From Alphaproteobacteria bacterium (GTDB lineage: Bacteria > Pseudomonadota > Alphaproteobacteria > Sphingomonadales > Emcibacteraceae), in contig NVTE01000005.1 in assembly GCA_002401455.1 (NCBI GenBank), positions 1 to 64,000 on the forward strand: a stretch of DNA of 64,000 nt, read 5' to 3'. The notes under the pieces are model-generated. The model worked only from the letters and a program-made list of their open reading frames with translations. It had not been told where the DNA came from and did not search any database. A program made the translations under genes and the position numbers. Positions 40,762-50,125 of the stretch are shown in pieces (the first letter of the stretch is position 1; every line of letters begins with the position of its first letter).

Positions 40762-41817
40762 CTAGCCCCGTTTAGGGATCAGAAGCCAGATATCCAGATC
40801 CAGCAAAACTGCGGGATCATATTTTCCATCTTCTGTCTTATAGGGAAAGCTTTCCGGTGTCTTGTCTTTGCACGCCACCAGCCGGCATCTGAGCGCCGCC
40901 ACGTCACTTCGGCCCGGAATTTCCGCCTTATCCAGCACTTCCGACCAGGCATAGACCGTATCACCGGCGATGCAGGGGTTAACATGACGACCGCCATTGA
41001 TGGCGATGACATTCTGGGCATTGGCCAGACCATTGAAGCTCAAGCCCCGGGCCAGGGAGATCACATGACCACCATAAACAATACGCTCGCCGAGCCGGCC
41101 ATCTTTCATGGCATGGAGGTTAAAATGCACCTTGGCGGTATTCTGATACAGGCGGGTCGCCAGCATATGATCGGCGGCCTCGATGGTCATGCCGTCCACA
41201 TGATTGATCTTCTCCCCGACCTCATAATCTTCCCACAGATATTCAGACCCCGACAGGGTCCGGTCATAAGTCTCATAGGTCAGCCCCTCAGGCACGGTCA
41301 GCTGTTCAGGGTCGACCACCGCCGGCAGGTTGGGGATTACGGTCTCCGGGGCCGGGCTGGCGGCATCGCGCTTATTGATCATCACCCAGCGCACATACTC
41401 CAGCACCGGCTCGCCGCGCTGATTGGTGCCGCGGGTGCGCACATAGACATTGCCGGTCCGGCCATTGGAATTTTGCTTAAGCCCGATCACTTCACTGGTC
41501 GCAGACAAGGTATCCCCCGGGTAAACTGTGCCCAGGAACCGGCAGTCGGCATAACCAAGATTGGCCACCGCATTGATCGAAATATCCGGCACCGTCTTGC
41601 CAAACACAATATGGAAGCTCAACAAGTCATCAACCGGGGCCCGCTTAAGGCCGGACGCCTCGGCGAAGGCATCGGACGACTGCAGGGCAAAACGCATGCC
41701 GTAAAGCGCCGAATAAAGACTGACATCGCCAGTGGTGATGGTGCGGGGAGTGGCATGGGTCAGGACCTGGCCCAGAGAAAAATCCTCGAAATAATTACCG
41801 TCAGAAACCTTACTCAT
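40762..41817 (-). CDS. mch: MaoC-like double hotdog hydratase, mesaconyl-CoA hydratase (beta-methylmalyl-CoA dehydratase)
   Basis: A 351-residue protein made of two hotdog halves (about 8-165 and 190-345). The length and the sequence FEDFSLGQVLTHATPRTITTGD with YGGHVISLARGLSFNGL match mesaconyl-CoA hydratases of the ethylmalonyl-CoA pathway, which interconvert mesaconyl-C1-CoA and beta-methylmalyl-CoA. Its ATG directly abuts the mcl2 stop with no gap, supporting joint function. The rest of the pathway (ccr, ecm, mcd) is not in this window. A generic MaoC dehydratase is the fallback reading. Confidence 0.87.
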   Translation of the reverse strand: MSKVSDGNYFEDFSLGQVLTHATPRTITTGDVSLYSALYGMRFALQSSDAFAEASGLKRAPVDDLLSFHIVFGKTVPDISINAVANLGYADCRFLGTVYPGDTLSATSEVIGLKQNSNGRTGNVYVRTRGTNQRGEPVLEYVRWVMINKRDAASPAPETVIPNLPAVVDPEQLTVPEGLTYETYDRTLSGSEYLWEDYEVGEKINHVDGMTIEAADHMLATRLYQNTAKVHFNLHAMKDGRLGERIVYGGHVISLARGLSFNGLANAQNVIAINGGRHVNPCIAGDTVYAWSEVLDKAEIPGRSDVAALRCRLVACKDKTPESFPYKTEDGKYDPAVLLDLDIWLLIPKRG

Positions 41818-42693
41818 TTAAGCCTCCAATGTTGTGATGGCGGCGGATAGGGCGACCAGGCGGTGGGCATTTTCCACATGCAGATTTTCAATCAGCTTGC
41901 CATCAACCAGAACCACGCCCTGGCCTTTCGCTTCGGCCTCGGCAAAGGCTTTGATGATCCGGTGGGAAAATTCCAGTTCTGCGGCTGAGGGGCCAAAGAC
42001 CTCATTGGCCCCGGCCAGCTGTTTGGGATGGATCAGGGTCTTGCCGTCAAACCCAAACTCCAGTCCCTGCAGACAACTGGCCCGGAAGCCGTCATCATCG
42101 CCCAGGTCCAGGTAAACCCCGTCCAGAATATCAATGTTTTCCGCCCGCGCCGCCAGCAGGCACAGGCCAAGGCTAGTGACCACCGGCAGTCTCATAGTCG
42201 TGTGATGGGCGTGAAGGTCCTTGACCAGATCACTGGTGCCCATGACAAAACAGGTCATCCGCTCTGAACTGGCCGCGATTTCCGCCGCCCTGAGCATGGC
42301 GCGGGGGGTTTCCATCATGCACCAGATTTTGGTCTTTTCCGGCGCACCGAATTTTTCCATCATCGCCTCGGCCTGCTGGACCATGGCGGCCGTTTCCACT
42401 TTCGGCAACAGGATCGCGTCGGGACCGGCGGCACAAGCCGCTTTCATGTCGTCCTCGCCCCAGATGCTGTCCAGACTGTTGATGCGGATAATCAGTTCCC
42501 GCTCGCCGTAACCGCCGGCCTTGACCGCCTCGGCAACCAATGTCCGGGCCTCGGCCTTGGCCGCCACCGCCACCGCGTCCTCCAGGTCCAAAATCAGGCC
42601 ATCCGCCGCTAGACCCTTGGCTTTCTCAAGCGCCCGGGGGTTGGAACCGGGCATATATAACACACTTCTGCGGGGTCGGATCTGATCTGTCAT
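41818..42693 (-). CDS. mcl2: HpcH/HpaI-CitE family, (3S)-malyl-CoA thioesterase type
   Basis: A 291-residue TIM-barrel CitE-like protein. RRSVLYMPGSNPRALEKAKGL, DGLILDLEDAVA (metal-binding Glu/Asp) and MGTSDLVKDLHAHHTTMR fit the Mcl2 thioesterase group, which releases malate from (3S)-malyl-CoA after the Mcl1 lyase. Mcl1 proteins are usually longer (about 318 residues). Operonic with mch, gap zero. A lyase role cannot be excluded. Confidence 0.85.
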   Translation of the reverse strand: MTDQIRPRRSVLYMPGSNPRALEKAKGLAADGLILDLEDAVAVAAKAEARTLVAEAVKAGGYGERELIIRINSLDSIWGEDDMKAACAAGPDAILLPKVETAAMVQQAEAMMEKFGAPEKTKIWCMMETPRAMLRAAEIAASSERMTCFVMGTSDLVKDLHAHHTTMRLPVVTSLGLCLLAARAENIDILDGVYLDLGDDDGFRASCLQGLEFGFDGKTLIHPKQLAGANEVFGPSAAELEFSHRIIKAFAEAEAKGQGVVLVDGKLIENLHVENAHRLVALSAAITTLEA

Positions 42694-42730
42694 GGGGCGG
42701 TAGTCCTTACTTTTTTGATATATTATTTCA

Positions 42731-42826
42731 CAATAGGCATCATTTTTATAACATGTTTATATATTTTATTGCACCGCATGACAAGATGCTGCATTGCAAT
42801 ATTTTTTTAGCAGGCAATGCCTATTG
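42731..42826. promoter_or_regulatory. Spaced inverted repeat in the mcl2 / M28 divergent promoter region
   Basis: CAATAGGCAT (42731-42740) recurs inverted as ATGCCTATTG (42817-42826). The second copy overlaps the small palindrome AGGCA-A-TGCCT (42812-42822). The intervening bases are AT-rich, with TTGCA and TGCAA words. The 196-base gap 42694-42889 must hold both promoters, so these may be paired sites of a regulator. Confidence 0.35.
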
Positions 42827-42889
42827 CTTTAACGGGAACAGGTGATAACAATAGCGCCCAATAACAATCACCTTGAGGGATATCATTTT

Positions 42890-44305
42890 ATGACTTTATT
42901 GAGTAGAGCCACCCGGGCCGGCCTCTTATCGGCGAGCCTGATTTTCACCAGCATGAGCTTCAGCGCAGAGGCCGGGTCATTATCCGAGGCTGACCAGGCC
43001 CGCATTCTGGAGCTGAAAAAAACCGCACTGGCGTCCAATCTGGCTTACGAGATTGATGAATCCCTGACCACCGAAGTCGGCCCCCGCATGGTCGGATCCC
43101 CTGGCGACAAGCTAGCTGTTGAGTGGGCCGTGGCCAAGATGACGCAGCTGGGCTTTGACAAGGTCTGGACCGAAGACGTGACCCATAAGAGCTGGGTCAG
43201 GGGCACGGCAGAGGCTCATATCATCAGCCCCTACCCCCAGAAGATGGTCGCCATCGCGCTCGGCGGTAGTGTCGGGACGCCGGAAGGCGGCATCACGGCC
43301 GAGGTTGTTGAATTCAAGAATTTCAAGGCCCTGGCCGCCGCGGCTCCGGGCAGCCTGGAGGGCAAGATTGCCTATGTCTCCTTCCGTATGGAGCGCAAGA
43401 TTGATGGCTCCGGCTATGGCCCGGCGGTGACCACCCGCGCCGCTGGCCCGAGCTATGCCGCCGCCAAGGGCGCTGTCGCCCTGATCATGCGCTCGGTCGG
43501 CACCGATAATAACCGCATCGGCCATACCGGCGGCCTGCAATATAATGAAGACACGCCAAAAATTCCCGGTGCCGCCCTATCCAATCCGGATGCTGATTTG
43601 CTGTCGCGCCAGATCGCCCGGGGCAAACCGGTGACGGTGTCCCTGAAACTGACTTCCCAGCGTCAGGACGATGTTGTGGTCACCACCGCCAATGTCATTG
43701 GTGAGATTACCGGCTCTGAATTCCCGGACGAATATGTCGTCATGGCGGCGCATCTGGACAGCTGGGACGTGGGTACCGGGGCGGTTGATGATGGCATCGG
43801 CGTTGGCATCACCTTGGCCGCCGGTCATTATATGGCCAACCTACCGACCCGACCGAAACGCACCATCCGGGTGATCCTGTTTGCTGCCGAGGAAGTCGGT
43901 CTTGTCGGGGCCAAGCAATATGTCACAACCCACGCGGACGATATGAAAAACCATGTCATCGGCGCGGAATGGGATTTTGGCACCGGCCGCATCTATAAGA
44001 TGACCCCGGGCGTTGGCCCCTCGGCCCTCAATGACATCCGCGAGCTGGCCGAGCTGCTGGCCCCGCTCGGCGTCGCCTTAAGCCCGGAAAACAATGCCAA
44101 GGGCCAGTCCGACCTGAGCGCACTGGGCAAGGTCGGCATGCCGGCGGTTAATTTCAGCCCGGACGGTATGAAGTATTTCGATTATCACCATACGGAAAAT
44201 GACACGTTGGACAAGGTGGACGCCGAAGCCATGAAGCAAAATACGGCAGTCTTCACCATCTTCAGCTATTTCGCCGCCCAGTCCGGGATAGATTTCCGCA
44301 AGTAA
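42890..44305 (+). CDS. Secreted M28 family metallopeptidase
   Basis: A 471-residue zinc peptidase with a Sec signal (about residues 1-28, ending near SFSAEA). A PA-type insert (about 120-220) precedes the M28 catalytic domain. Zinc and catalytic residues lie in AAHLDSWDVGTGAVDDGIGV, FAAEEVGLVGAKQY and YHHTENDTLDKV. The closest type is plasma glutamate carboxypeptidase-like aminopeptidase/carboxypeptidase. ATG 42890 follows GAGGGA by 9 bases; the GTG-led longer frame from 42842 is not needed. Monocistronic, with its own terminator. Confidence 0.9.
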   Translation: MTLLSRATRAGLLSASLIFTSMSFSAEAGSLSEADQARILELKKTALASNLAYEIDESLTTEVGPRMVGSPGDKLAVEWAVAKMTQLGFDKVWTEDVTHKSWVRGTAEAHIISPYPQKMVAIALGGSVGTPEGGITAEVVEFKNFKALAAAAPGSLEGKIAYVSFRMERKIDGSGYGPAVTTRAAGPSYAAAKGAVALIMRSVGTDNNRIGHTGGLQYNEDTPKIPGAALSNPDADLLSRQIARGKPVTVSLKLTSQRQDDVVVTTANVIGEITGSEFPDEYVVMAAHLDSWDVGTGAVDDGIGVGITLAAGHYMANLPTRPKRTIRVILFAAEEVGLVGAKQYVTTHADDMKNHVIGAEWDFGTGRIYKMTPGVGPSALNDIRELAELLAPLGVALSPENNAKGQSDLSALGKVGMPAVNFSPDGMKYFDYHHTENDTLDKVDAEAMKQNTAVFTIFSYFAAQSGIDFRK

Positions 44306-44322
44306 TCGTTACCCCATCGCAC

Positions 44323-44358
44323 TAAAAAAGGCAGGCTCCTTACGGGCCTGCCTTTTTA
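44323..44358 (+). terminator. Rho-independent terminator of the M28 peptidase gene
   Basis: GGCAGGC (44330-44336) pairs with GCCTGCC (44346-44352), extended by A-run/T-run pairing; five T follow. It starts 18 bases after the stop. Confidence 0.9.
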
Positions 44359-44386
44359 GTGTCTCGTGACCAGACCTTTCCGGGAC

Positions 44387-44680
44387 TTACCAGCCGCAGG
44401 TCCGGCCGCGGGTGAAGGCTTCCATAGCATCGGGCCAGGGCTTGCTTGCCCCCATCTCTAACATGGCGTTGGTATCTTCGGTAATGAAATTGGCATTGAC
44501 CCATTCGACCTGGGCTTCAAAAACGCCCTTTTCCGCCAGGTCCTTCGACCCCGGCGACAAAGGCTTTGGCCCCGTCGGCGGTGACGGCCTGTTCACTGTC
44601 GGTATCAGTTTCGACACTACAGCCCGCCAACATCATAGCGATCACCAGCAAACTTGTTTTTCTGATCCTGGTTATTCCTT
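44387..44680 (-). pseudogene. Deletion relic of an M2 family (ACE-like) peptidyl-dipeptidase lipoprotein
   Basis: Reading the minus strand from about 44670 gives a lipoprotein signal (SLLVIAMMLAGCS) and the start of an M2 peptidase (TADGAKAFVAGVE), then a frameshift consistent with loss of two bases near 44530. In the new frame come KDLAEKGVFEAQVEWVNANF and ITEDTN, a typical M2 N-terminus, joined at once to MGASKPWPDAMEAF, which belongs about 500 residues later, and to RGRTCGW at the stop. No clear start codon remains. The gene has lost most of its interior and the zinc site. M2 identity is from recalled family motifs. Confidence 0.75.
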
Positions 44681-44762
44681 ATCCCCTTATGTGGTTTTAT
44701 TTAGTGGACGAACAGGCTAGCACGAACCTCCGCCATGTGACATTGAAAAACCCACCTGTTTA

Positions 44763-44800
44763 TAAAAAAGAAAGGCAGACCAAAATGATCTGCCTTCCTC
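44763..44800 (-). terminator. Rho-independent terminator of the TonB receptor gene
   Basis: AAGGCAGA (44772-44779) pairs with TCTGCCTT (44789-44796), loop of 9. On the minus strand a T-rich tail follows. It lies about 45 bases past the receptor stop. Confidence 0.87.
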
Positions 44801-44841
44801 ATATTATTCAATGTTTCATCTTAAATCAGGACAAGCCAAAA

Positions 44842-47097
44842 TTAGAAAGTCCGCCGCACTTTGACACCAATAGTCTGGGGACGAACGGTGAAAATTGATT
44901 GGGCTGTGAAAGCATCATTGCCCCGGTTGCTCTGCGCCCGTTTGTTAAACAGGTTTCTCACATACAGGGAGGCACTCCACTGATCATTGGAGATCCCGAC
45001 ACTGGCATTCATCATGGAATAGTCCTGGATCTTCAGGAAAAAGTTATCGGTTGCGCTTAGCGTGGAATTGCGTTCACCCATGAAATTATAATCCACCCGG
45101 GCATAACCTTCCAGATCGGCATCAATCGTCCAGCCATATTCAACCGCCAGATTGGCCATGAATTTTGAGACCCGTGGAATTTTATCACCCTTGACACCCG
45201 GTGCCTGAAAATCACCCGTTTCATCAATCTGATCTTCGGTAAGACGGGCATTCTGATAGGTGAAGCCACCAGAAACAATCAATCCCTCGGAAACCAGGGC
45301 ATCAAATTCCACTTCGATACCATCAACGGCGGCTTTACCGGCATTGCCGATAAAGGCAAAGGCCCCGTCCGGCGTAGTCCCGCCAACCTGCATGTTATCC
45401 CAAATCATCTTGAACACGGCCACATTCAGTTTAAGGCGGTTATCGGCCCAATTTGTTTTGGCCCCAATTTCATAATTGGTCACAAAATCCGGACCAAACT
45501 GCGCCGGTACTTCAACAAACACTGACTGGTTGGCCCCGCCAAGACGGAAACCTTCCACAACCTGTGCATACAGCATCACATCTTCATTGACATGATAGGA
45601 GATATTACCTTTGAAGATTGTACCCTTCTGGGACGCATCACCATCCGGTGCCGGGCCTGCCGGAGCATTGACAAGCGCAAAACCCACATTGGTCTTGCCG
45701 GTATTCGTCTTGTCATAATCATACCAGCGCATGCCACCGGTGATGCTCAAATCTTCTGTCACGTCATAGGTTACTTCACCAAAGATCGACAACTGGTCCA
45801 CTTTTTCCTTGGCTTCACGGAAGAAGATAAAATCAAACGGCTCGCGGGCGAGACCCTCTGGTGTCGCCGCCAGAACCTGACTCTTCAAATCCGATTCACG
45901 GTTTTCTGTGAACAGACCCACGGTCCAGTGCAAAGGTCCTTCACCAGTAGAGCTCAGACGCACTTCATTGGTCCAGTTATTAACATTCTGAGGCTGCTTA
46001 ACCGTTGCGGGCAGAAATCCGTTAATGAACGCAGTATGGGTTGTTGCTTCTCCTGGTGTACAGGTATAGGTCCCCGGATTCTGGCCATTTTGAATGGCAC
46101 AGATGGCATTATTATCAAATCCGGCAATGAACGGGGTGGTGTCAAAGTTGAATTGAACAAACCGGTTATAATAGGAGGTTGAGGCCACCAGGTGGAAATC
46201 CTCAAATTCCCAATCCACAGTCAGGTTATAAATCTCCGCATCATCAATCAGAAACTCTTGCGTCACCCGGTCCGTTTTCAGGTCACCAACAGAAGGAAAG
46301 AATTCAGGACGTCCACCGCTGTCTGTGCGTTGCAGCATAACCTTGGCATCAATGGTCAGATTTTCTGCCGCCTGCAGACGCAGAGCAACCCTGCCGCCCC
46401 AGGTTTCTTCATCATTGATATTATCAATGGCCAGCGGAACATTGTCGATAAAACCATCCTCATTGCGGTAATAGCCCACAACCCGCATGGCAAGTTTACC
46501 GTCAACCAGTGGCATATTGGCCATGGCGCTCAGGTTCCAGCCCTGGCCGCCATCCTTGGTGGTGGACACATCGCCATCTACAAATCCCTCATATTCATCC
46601 AGAACCGGCTTGTTGGTGATTACGCGCACTGTCCCGCCCACGGATCCGGATCCATAGAGGGTTCCCTGCGGACCTTTCAGGACCTCGATGCGTTCAATAT
46701 CAATCAGTTTAAAATCCGGCTGACGGGCGCCACTGTCGGCTTCGGCACCGGGCGCCCCGGTAACAATGGTTTCGTCATAATAAAGGCCAACCTGGGCTTC
46801 ACCAACGCCATTGATGCCCCGGATCACAAGACGACGTTCGCCCGGCCCCTGGTCAACAATGCTCAGACCCGGTACTGTCGCGAAATAATCAATGATGTCA
46901 TCTGCGCCAATTTTCTCCAGCCGATCGCCACTGATGGCACTGATGCTGATCGGGGTATCTTGAATATTGGTGGCCCGTTTCAAGGCGGTAACCACAATTT
47001 CTTCCAGACCAACCCGTTCTTCATTCTGTTGGGCAACTGCCGGACTGGCTCCCATAAATATGACAGGAAGGGTGTATAATAGATGATTTATTTTCAT
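44842..47097 (-). CDS. TonB-dependent outer-membrane receptor
   Basis: A 751-residue receptor. A signal peptide (about 1-22, ending SPAVAQ) is followed by a TonB box (LEEIVVTAL) and plug domain (about 35-160; LVIRGINGVGEAQVGLYYDE and IEVLKGPQGTLYGSGSVGG), then a 22-strand barrel ending KVRRTF. The style is that of sphingomonad/Kordiimonas receptors for plant-type or aromatic compounds or siderophores; the ligand is not deducible. It lies alone, near the M28 peptidase and the M2 relic, a setting suggestive of peptide or oligomer scavenging. Confidence 0.93.
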   Translation of the reverse strand: MKINHLLYTLPVIFMGASPAVAQQNEERVGLEEIVVTALKRATNIQDTPISISAISGDRLEKIGADDIIDYFATVPGLSIVDQGPGERRLVIRGINGVGEAQVGLYYDETIVTGAPGAEADSGARQPDFKLIDIERIEVLKGPQGTLYGSGSVGGTVRVITNKPVLDEYEGFVDGDVSTTKDGGQGWNLSAMANMPLVDGKLAMRVVGYYRNEDGFIDNVPLAIDNINDEETWGGRVALRLQAAENLTIDAKVMLQRTDSGGRPEFFPSVGDLKTDRVTQEFLIDDAEIYNLTVDWEFEDFHLVASTSYYNRFVQFNFDTTPFIAGFDNNAICAIQNGQNPGTYTCTPGEATTHTAFINGFLPATVKQPQNVNNWTNEVRLSSTGEGPLHWTVGLFTENRESDLKSQVLAATPEGLAREPFDFIFFREAKEKVDQLSIFGEVTYDVTEDLSITGGMRWYDYDKTNTGKTNVGFALVNAPAGPAPDGDASQKGTIFKGNISYHVNEDVMLYAQVVEGFRLGGANQSVFVEVPAQFGPDFVTNYEIGAKTNWADNRLKLNVAVFKMIWDNMQVGGTTPDGAFAFIGNAGKAAVDGIEVEFDALVSEGLIVSGGFTYQNARLTEDQIDETGDFQAPGVKGDKIPRVSKFMANLAVEYGWTIDADLEGYARVDYNFMGERNSTLSATDNFFLKIQDYSMMNASVGISNDQWSASLYVRNLFNKRAQSNRGNDAFTAQSIFTVRPQTIGVKVRRTF

Positions 47098-47260
47098 GAT
47101 GTTTCCTCTATTGATATTTTATCAATTTTTTATTGGTAGAATTTTTACAGGTCTTGCTCCTTAGGCGAAAAAGGCCCCAACCTGACGGATATCTACACTT
47201 AATCCGGTTATTACTGTAAACGAATATAGAGTTTCTGGCTATAAAATATGATGAAATGAC

Positions 47261-47300
47261 AAAAAAATGAGGTGAATGATCAACATCCACCTCATTTTAA
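47261..47300 (-). terminator. Rho-independent terminator of asd
   Basis: AAAATGAGGTG (47264-47274) and CACCTCATTTT (47288-47298) form an 11-bp perfect stem; on the minus strand a run of T follows. It is about 57 bases beyond the asd stop. The rest of 47098-47354 is AT-rich and holds the receptor promoter; no gene is supported. Confidence 0.9.
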
Positions 47301-47354
47301 GATTATCTTCTGATCGCCGTCTAAAATTCAGAATAATCGATCAAAAATCTATAA

Positions 47355-48374
47355 TCAGTCTTTTTTCAGGTAATCCGAACAAAGCTTTTCAGCGATCTGA
47401 ATCGCGTTCAGGGCCGCACCTTTCAGCAGGTTATCGGACACACACCACAGGTTGATACCGTTTTTCACGGTCACGTCCCGGCGGATGCGGCTGATGTAAG
47501 TGGCGAATTCACCAACACAATCAATCGGCGTGATATAGCCGCCGTCTTCGCGCTTGTCGATCACCAGCAGGCCAGGGGCTTCCCGCAGAACGTCAAAGAC
47601 CTCGGCTTCATCGATCGGATTTTCAAATTCAATATTGATCGATTCGGAATGGCCCAGGAACACCGGCACCCGCACGCAGGTCGCGGTCAGCATGATATCC
47701 GGATCGAGGATCTTGGCAGTCTCGGCAACCATTTTCCATTCTTCCTTGGTATCACCGCTGTCCATGAAGACATCAATATGCGGGATCACATTGAAGGCAA
47801 TCTGCTTGGGATATATTTGAGGCTCAACCGGGTCATTAACAATGATCGCCCGGGTCTGGTGCCATAATTCATCCATCGCCGCCCGTCCGCTGCCCGACAC
47901 GGACTGATAAGTGGACACAACCACCCGCTTGATCTTGGCATAATCATGCAACGGCTTCAGCGCGACCATCATCTGGGCGGTGGAACAGTTGGGGTTGGCA
48001 ATGATGTTTTTCTTGGTATAGCCAGAGATGGCGTCGCCGTTGACTTCCGGTACGATCAAGGGCACATCCGGATGCATGCGGAAATGAGAGCTGTTATCGA
48101 TGACGACACAGCCCTGAGCGCCGATTTTCTCCGACCATTTTTTGGACACGGACCCGCCCGCAGACATCAGAACGATATCGGTACCGGTAAAGTCAAAATC
48201 ATCAAGACATTTTGTCTTCAGGGTCTTGTCGCCAAAAGTAACCTCCTGCCCCAGGGACCGGCGGGAGGCCAGGGCCACCACTTCGGACGCAGGAAACTGG
48301 CGTTCGGACAGAATATTCAACATTTCCCGGCCAACATTTCCGGTTGCGCCAACGATGGCTACTTTATACGACAT
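47355..48374 (-). CDS. asd: Aspartate-semialdehyde dehydrogenase
   Basis: A 339-residue enzyme reducing aspartyl phosphate to the semialdehyde for Lys/Thr/Met/diaminopimelate. Motifs are VAIVGATGNVGREML (NADP), NPNCSTAQMMVAL (catalytic Cys, about residue 130) and a C-terminal His region. ATG 48374 has GGAG 6 bases upstream; the TTG at 48386 is discarded. It follows leuB by 28 bases in the run leuC-leuD-leuB-asd. Confidence 0.96.
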   Translation of the reverse strand: MSYKVAIVGATGNVGREMLNILSERQFPASEVVALASRRSLGQEVTFGDKTLKTKCLDDFDFTGTDIVLMSAGGSVSKKWSEKIGAQGCVVIDNSSHFRMHPDVPLIVPEVNGDAISGYTKKNIIANPNCSTAQMMVALKPLHDYAKIKRVVVSTYQSVSGSGRAAMDELWHQTRAIIVNDPVEPQIYPKQIAFNVIPHIDVFMDSGDTKEEWKMVAETAKILDPDIMLTATCVRVPVFLGHSESINIEFENPIDEAEVFDVLREAPGLLVIDKREDGGYITPIDCVGEFATYISRIRRDVTVKNGINLWCVSDNLLKGAALNAIQIAEKLCSDYLKKD

Positions 48375-48402
48375 AATAAACTCCAAAAATTAGTGTATGT
48401 GA

Positions 48403-49503
48403 TTATTTTTCATTCAGACGATCCAGGGCCCGTAAAATACTGTCCCCCATGACAGAAGTTGATACCTTGGCCTTGCCCGGCTGCATGATATCCGCCGTGC
48501 GCAGACCACCGGCCAGGACATTCTGTACCGCGTCTTCGATCATCTGGGCTTCTGCTTCACAGTCAAAGGTATAGCGCAGGGCCATGGCCAGGCTGAGGAT
48601 GGTGGCGATGGGGTTGGCCACACCTTTGCCGGCAATATCCGGCGCACTGCCGTGAACCGGTTCATACATGGCACCGCCGCCTTTAACACCCAGTGCCGCA
48701 GACGGCAACATGCCCAGAGACCCGGTCAGCATGGCCGCCACATCGCTCAATAAATCGCCAAACAGGTTATCGGTGACGATCACATCAAACTGTTTCGGGG
48801 CCCGAACCAATTGCATGGCACAGCTGTCGGCCAGCATATGGTCCAGCTTTATTTCAGGATAATCAGCAGCAATGACCGTCACTTCTTCGCGCCACAACAG
48901 GCCGCTTTCCATGACGTTGGCTTTTTCACTGGAGGTCACCCGACCGCCGCGCTTGGCCGCCAATTCAAAGGCAACCCGGGCAATGCGGTGAATTTCTGAC
49001 GTGGTATAGACCTGGGTATTGACCCCTCGGCGTTCGCCGTTTTCCAGAGTCTCAATGCCGCGCGGTTCACCAAAATAAACGCCGCCAGTGAGTTCCCGGA
49101 CAATCATAATGTCAAGGCCACTGACCAGCTCAGGCTTCAGGCTCGAGGCCTCCACCAGAGGTTCAAAACAGATGGCCGGACGCAGATTGGCGAACAGCCC
49201 CAGTTCTTTGCGCAGGGTGAGAAGGCCGGCTTCCGGCCGCTTGTCATAATCAACCCCGTCCCATTTCGGACCGCCGACAGCGCCGAGCATCACCGCGTCG
49301 ACTTGGCGGGCCAGAGCCAGGGTATCATCATCCAGTGCAACGCCGAAAACATCATAGGCCGCACCCCCAACCAGTCCCTCATGAACCGTGAAGTTCAGGC
49401 CGCGGTTTTCCATCAGCCAGTCAACCACACGACGGGCTTCCACCATGATTTCCGGTCCGATCCCATCACCGGCTAACATCAATAGGGATAATTCTTTAGT
49501 CAT
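48403..49503 (-). CDS. leuB: 3-isopropylmalate dehydrogenase
   Basis: A 366-residue beta-decarboxylating dehydrogenase. [11 protein letters not shown] opens the fold; [14 protein letters not shown] and the metal Asp residues of [16 protein letters not shown] are present, and [18 protein letters not shown] binds NAD. It makes 2-oxoisocaproate in leucine synthesis. Gap to leuD only 5 bases. Confidence 0.97.
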   Translation of the reverse strand: MTKELSLLMLAGDGIGPEIMVEARRVVDWLMENRGLNFTVHEGLVGGAAYDVFGVALDDDTLALARQVDAVMLGAVGGPKWDGVDYDKRPEAGLLTLRKELGLFANLRPAICFEPLVEASSLKPELVSGLDIMIVRELTGGVYFGEPRGIETLENGERRGVNTQVYTTSEIHRIARVAFELAAKRGGRVTSSEKANVMESGLLWREEVTVIAADYPEIKLDHMLADSCAMQLVRAPKQFDVIVTDNLFGDLLSDVAAMLTGSLGMLPSAALGVKGGGAMYEPVHGSAPDIAGKGVANPIATILSLAMALRYTFDCEAEAQMIEDAVQNVLAGGLRTADIMQPGKAKVSTSVMGDSILRALDRLNEK

Positions 49504-49508
49504 ATGTT

Positions 49509-50123
49509 CTAGTCCTTAAATAGCCATGGTTGGCTAAGTCTTTTTGTATTTTCAAAATCCCCAATTATTTTCTTCTTTTCCAAGGTCAAACCAATGTCAT
49601 CCAGCCCTTCCAGCAGACAATGCCGTCGGTAGGGATCGATCTCAAAAGACACGGTTCCGCCATCAGGCCCGGAAATTTCCTGAGCCTCCAGGTCGACGGT
49701 GATGATGGCATTGGCCCCTCGGCCCGCATCATCCAGCAACTGATCAATGATCGCCTGCGGCAGGATGATCGGCAGCAGGCCATTCTTGAAGCAATTACCA
49801 TGAAAAATATCGGCAAAGCTCGGTGCAATAATACATTTAATGCCAAAATCCTTCAGGGCCCAGGGCGCATGCTCCCGGCTGGATCCACAGCCAAAATTCT
49901 CGCCGGTGATCAGGATTTCCGCTTTGCGGTAGGCGGGCTGGTTCAGGATAAAGTCCTCCCGCTCCGAGCCATCATCATGATAGCGGATATTGGAAAAGGC
50001 ATAAATGCCCAGCCCGGTCCGCTTGATAGTTTTCAGGTGATTCTGCGGGATGATCATATCCGTATCAATATTTGCCATGGGCAAAGGCGCCGCCACGGCG
50101 CTCAGACGGGTAAATTTATCCAT
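49509..50123 (-). CDS. leuD: 3-isopropylmalate dehydratase small subunit
   Basis: A 204-residue swivel subunit. [14 protein letters not shown] and [17 protein letters not shown] are its signatures. ATG 50123, two bases after the leuC stop, gives the usual start MDKFT; a GTG at 50129 overlapping the stop as GTGA is possible. It pairs with LeuC. Confidence 0.95.
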   Translation of the reverse strand: MDKFTRLSAVAAPLPMANIDTDMIIPQNHLKTIKRTGLGIYAFSNIRYHDDGSEREDFILNQPAYRKAEILITGENFGCGSSREHAPWALKDFGIKCIIAPSFADIFHGNCFKNGLLPIILPQAIIDQLLDDAGRGANAIITVDLEAQEISGPDGGTVSFEIDPYRRHCLLEGLDDIGLTLEKKKIIGDFENTKRLSQPWLFKD

Positions 50124-50125
50124 GC

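Noticed and set aside
44566-44898. 110-codon plus-strand frame beside the M2 relic
   Set aside because: It crosses the receptor terminator and the 3' end of the receptor gene; the minus strand explains the sequence better.
47108-47290. 60-codon frame upstream of the TonB receptor
   Set aside because: It runs through the asd terminator hairpin and AT-rich promoter sequence; no coding pattern.
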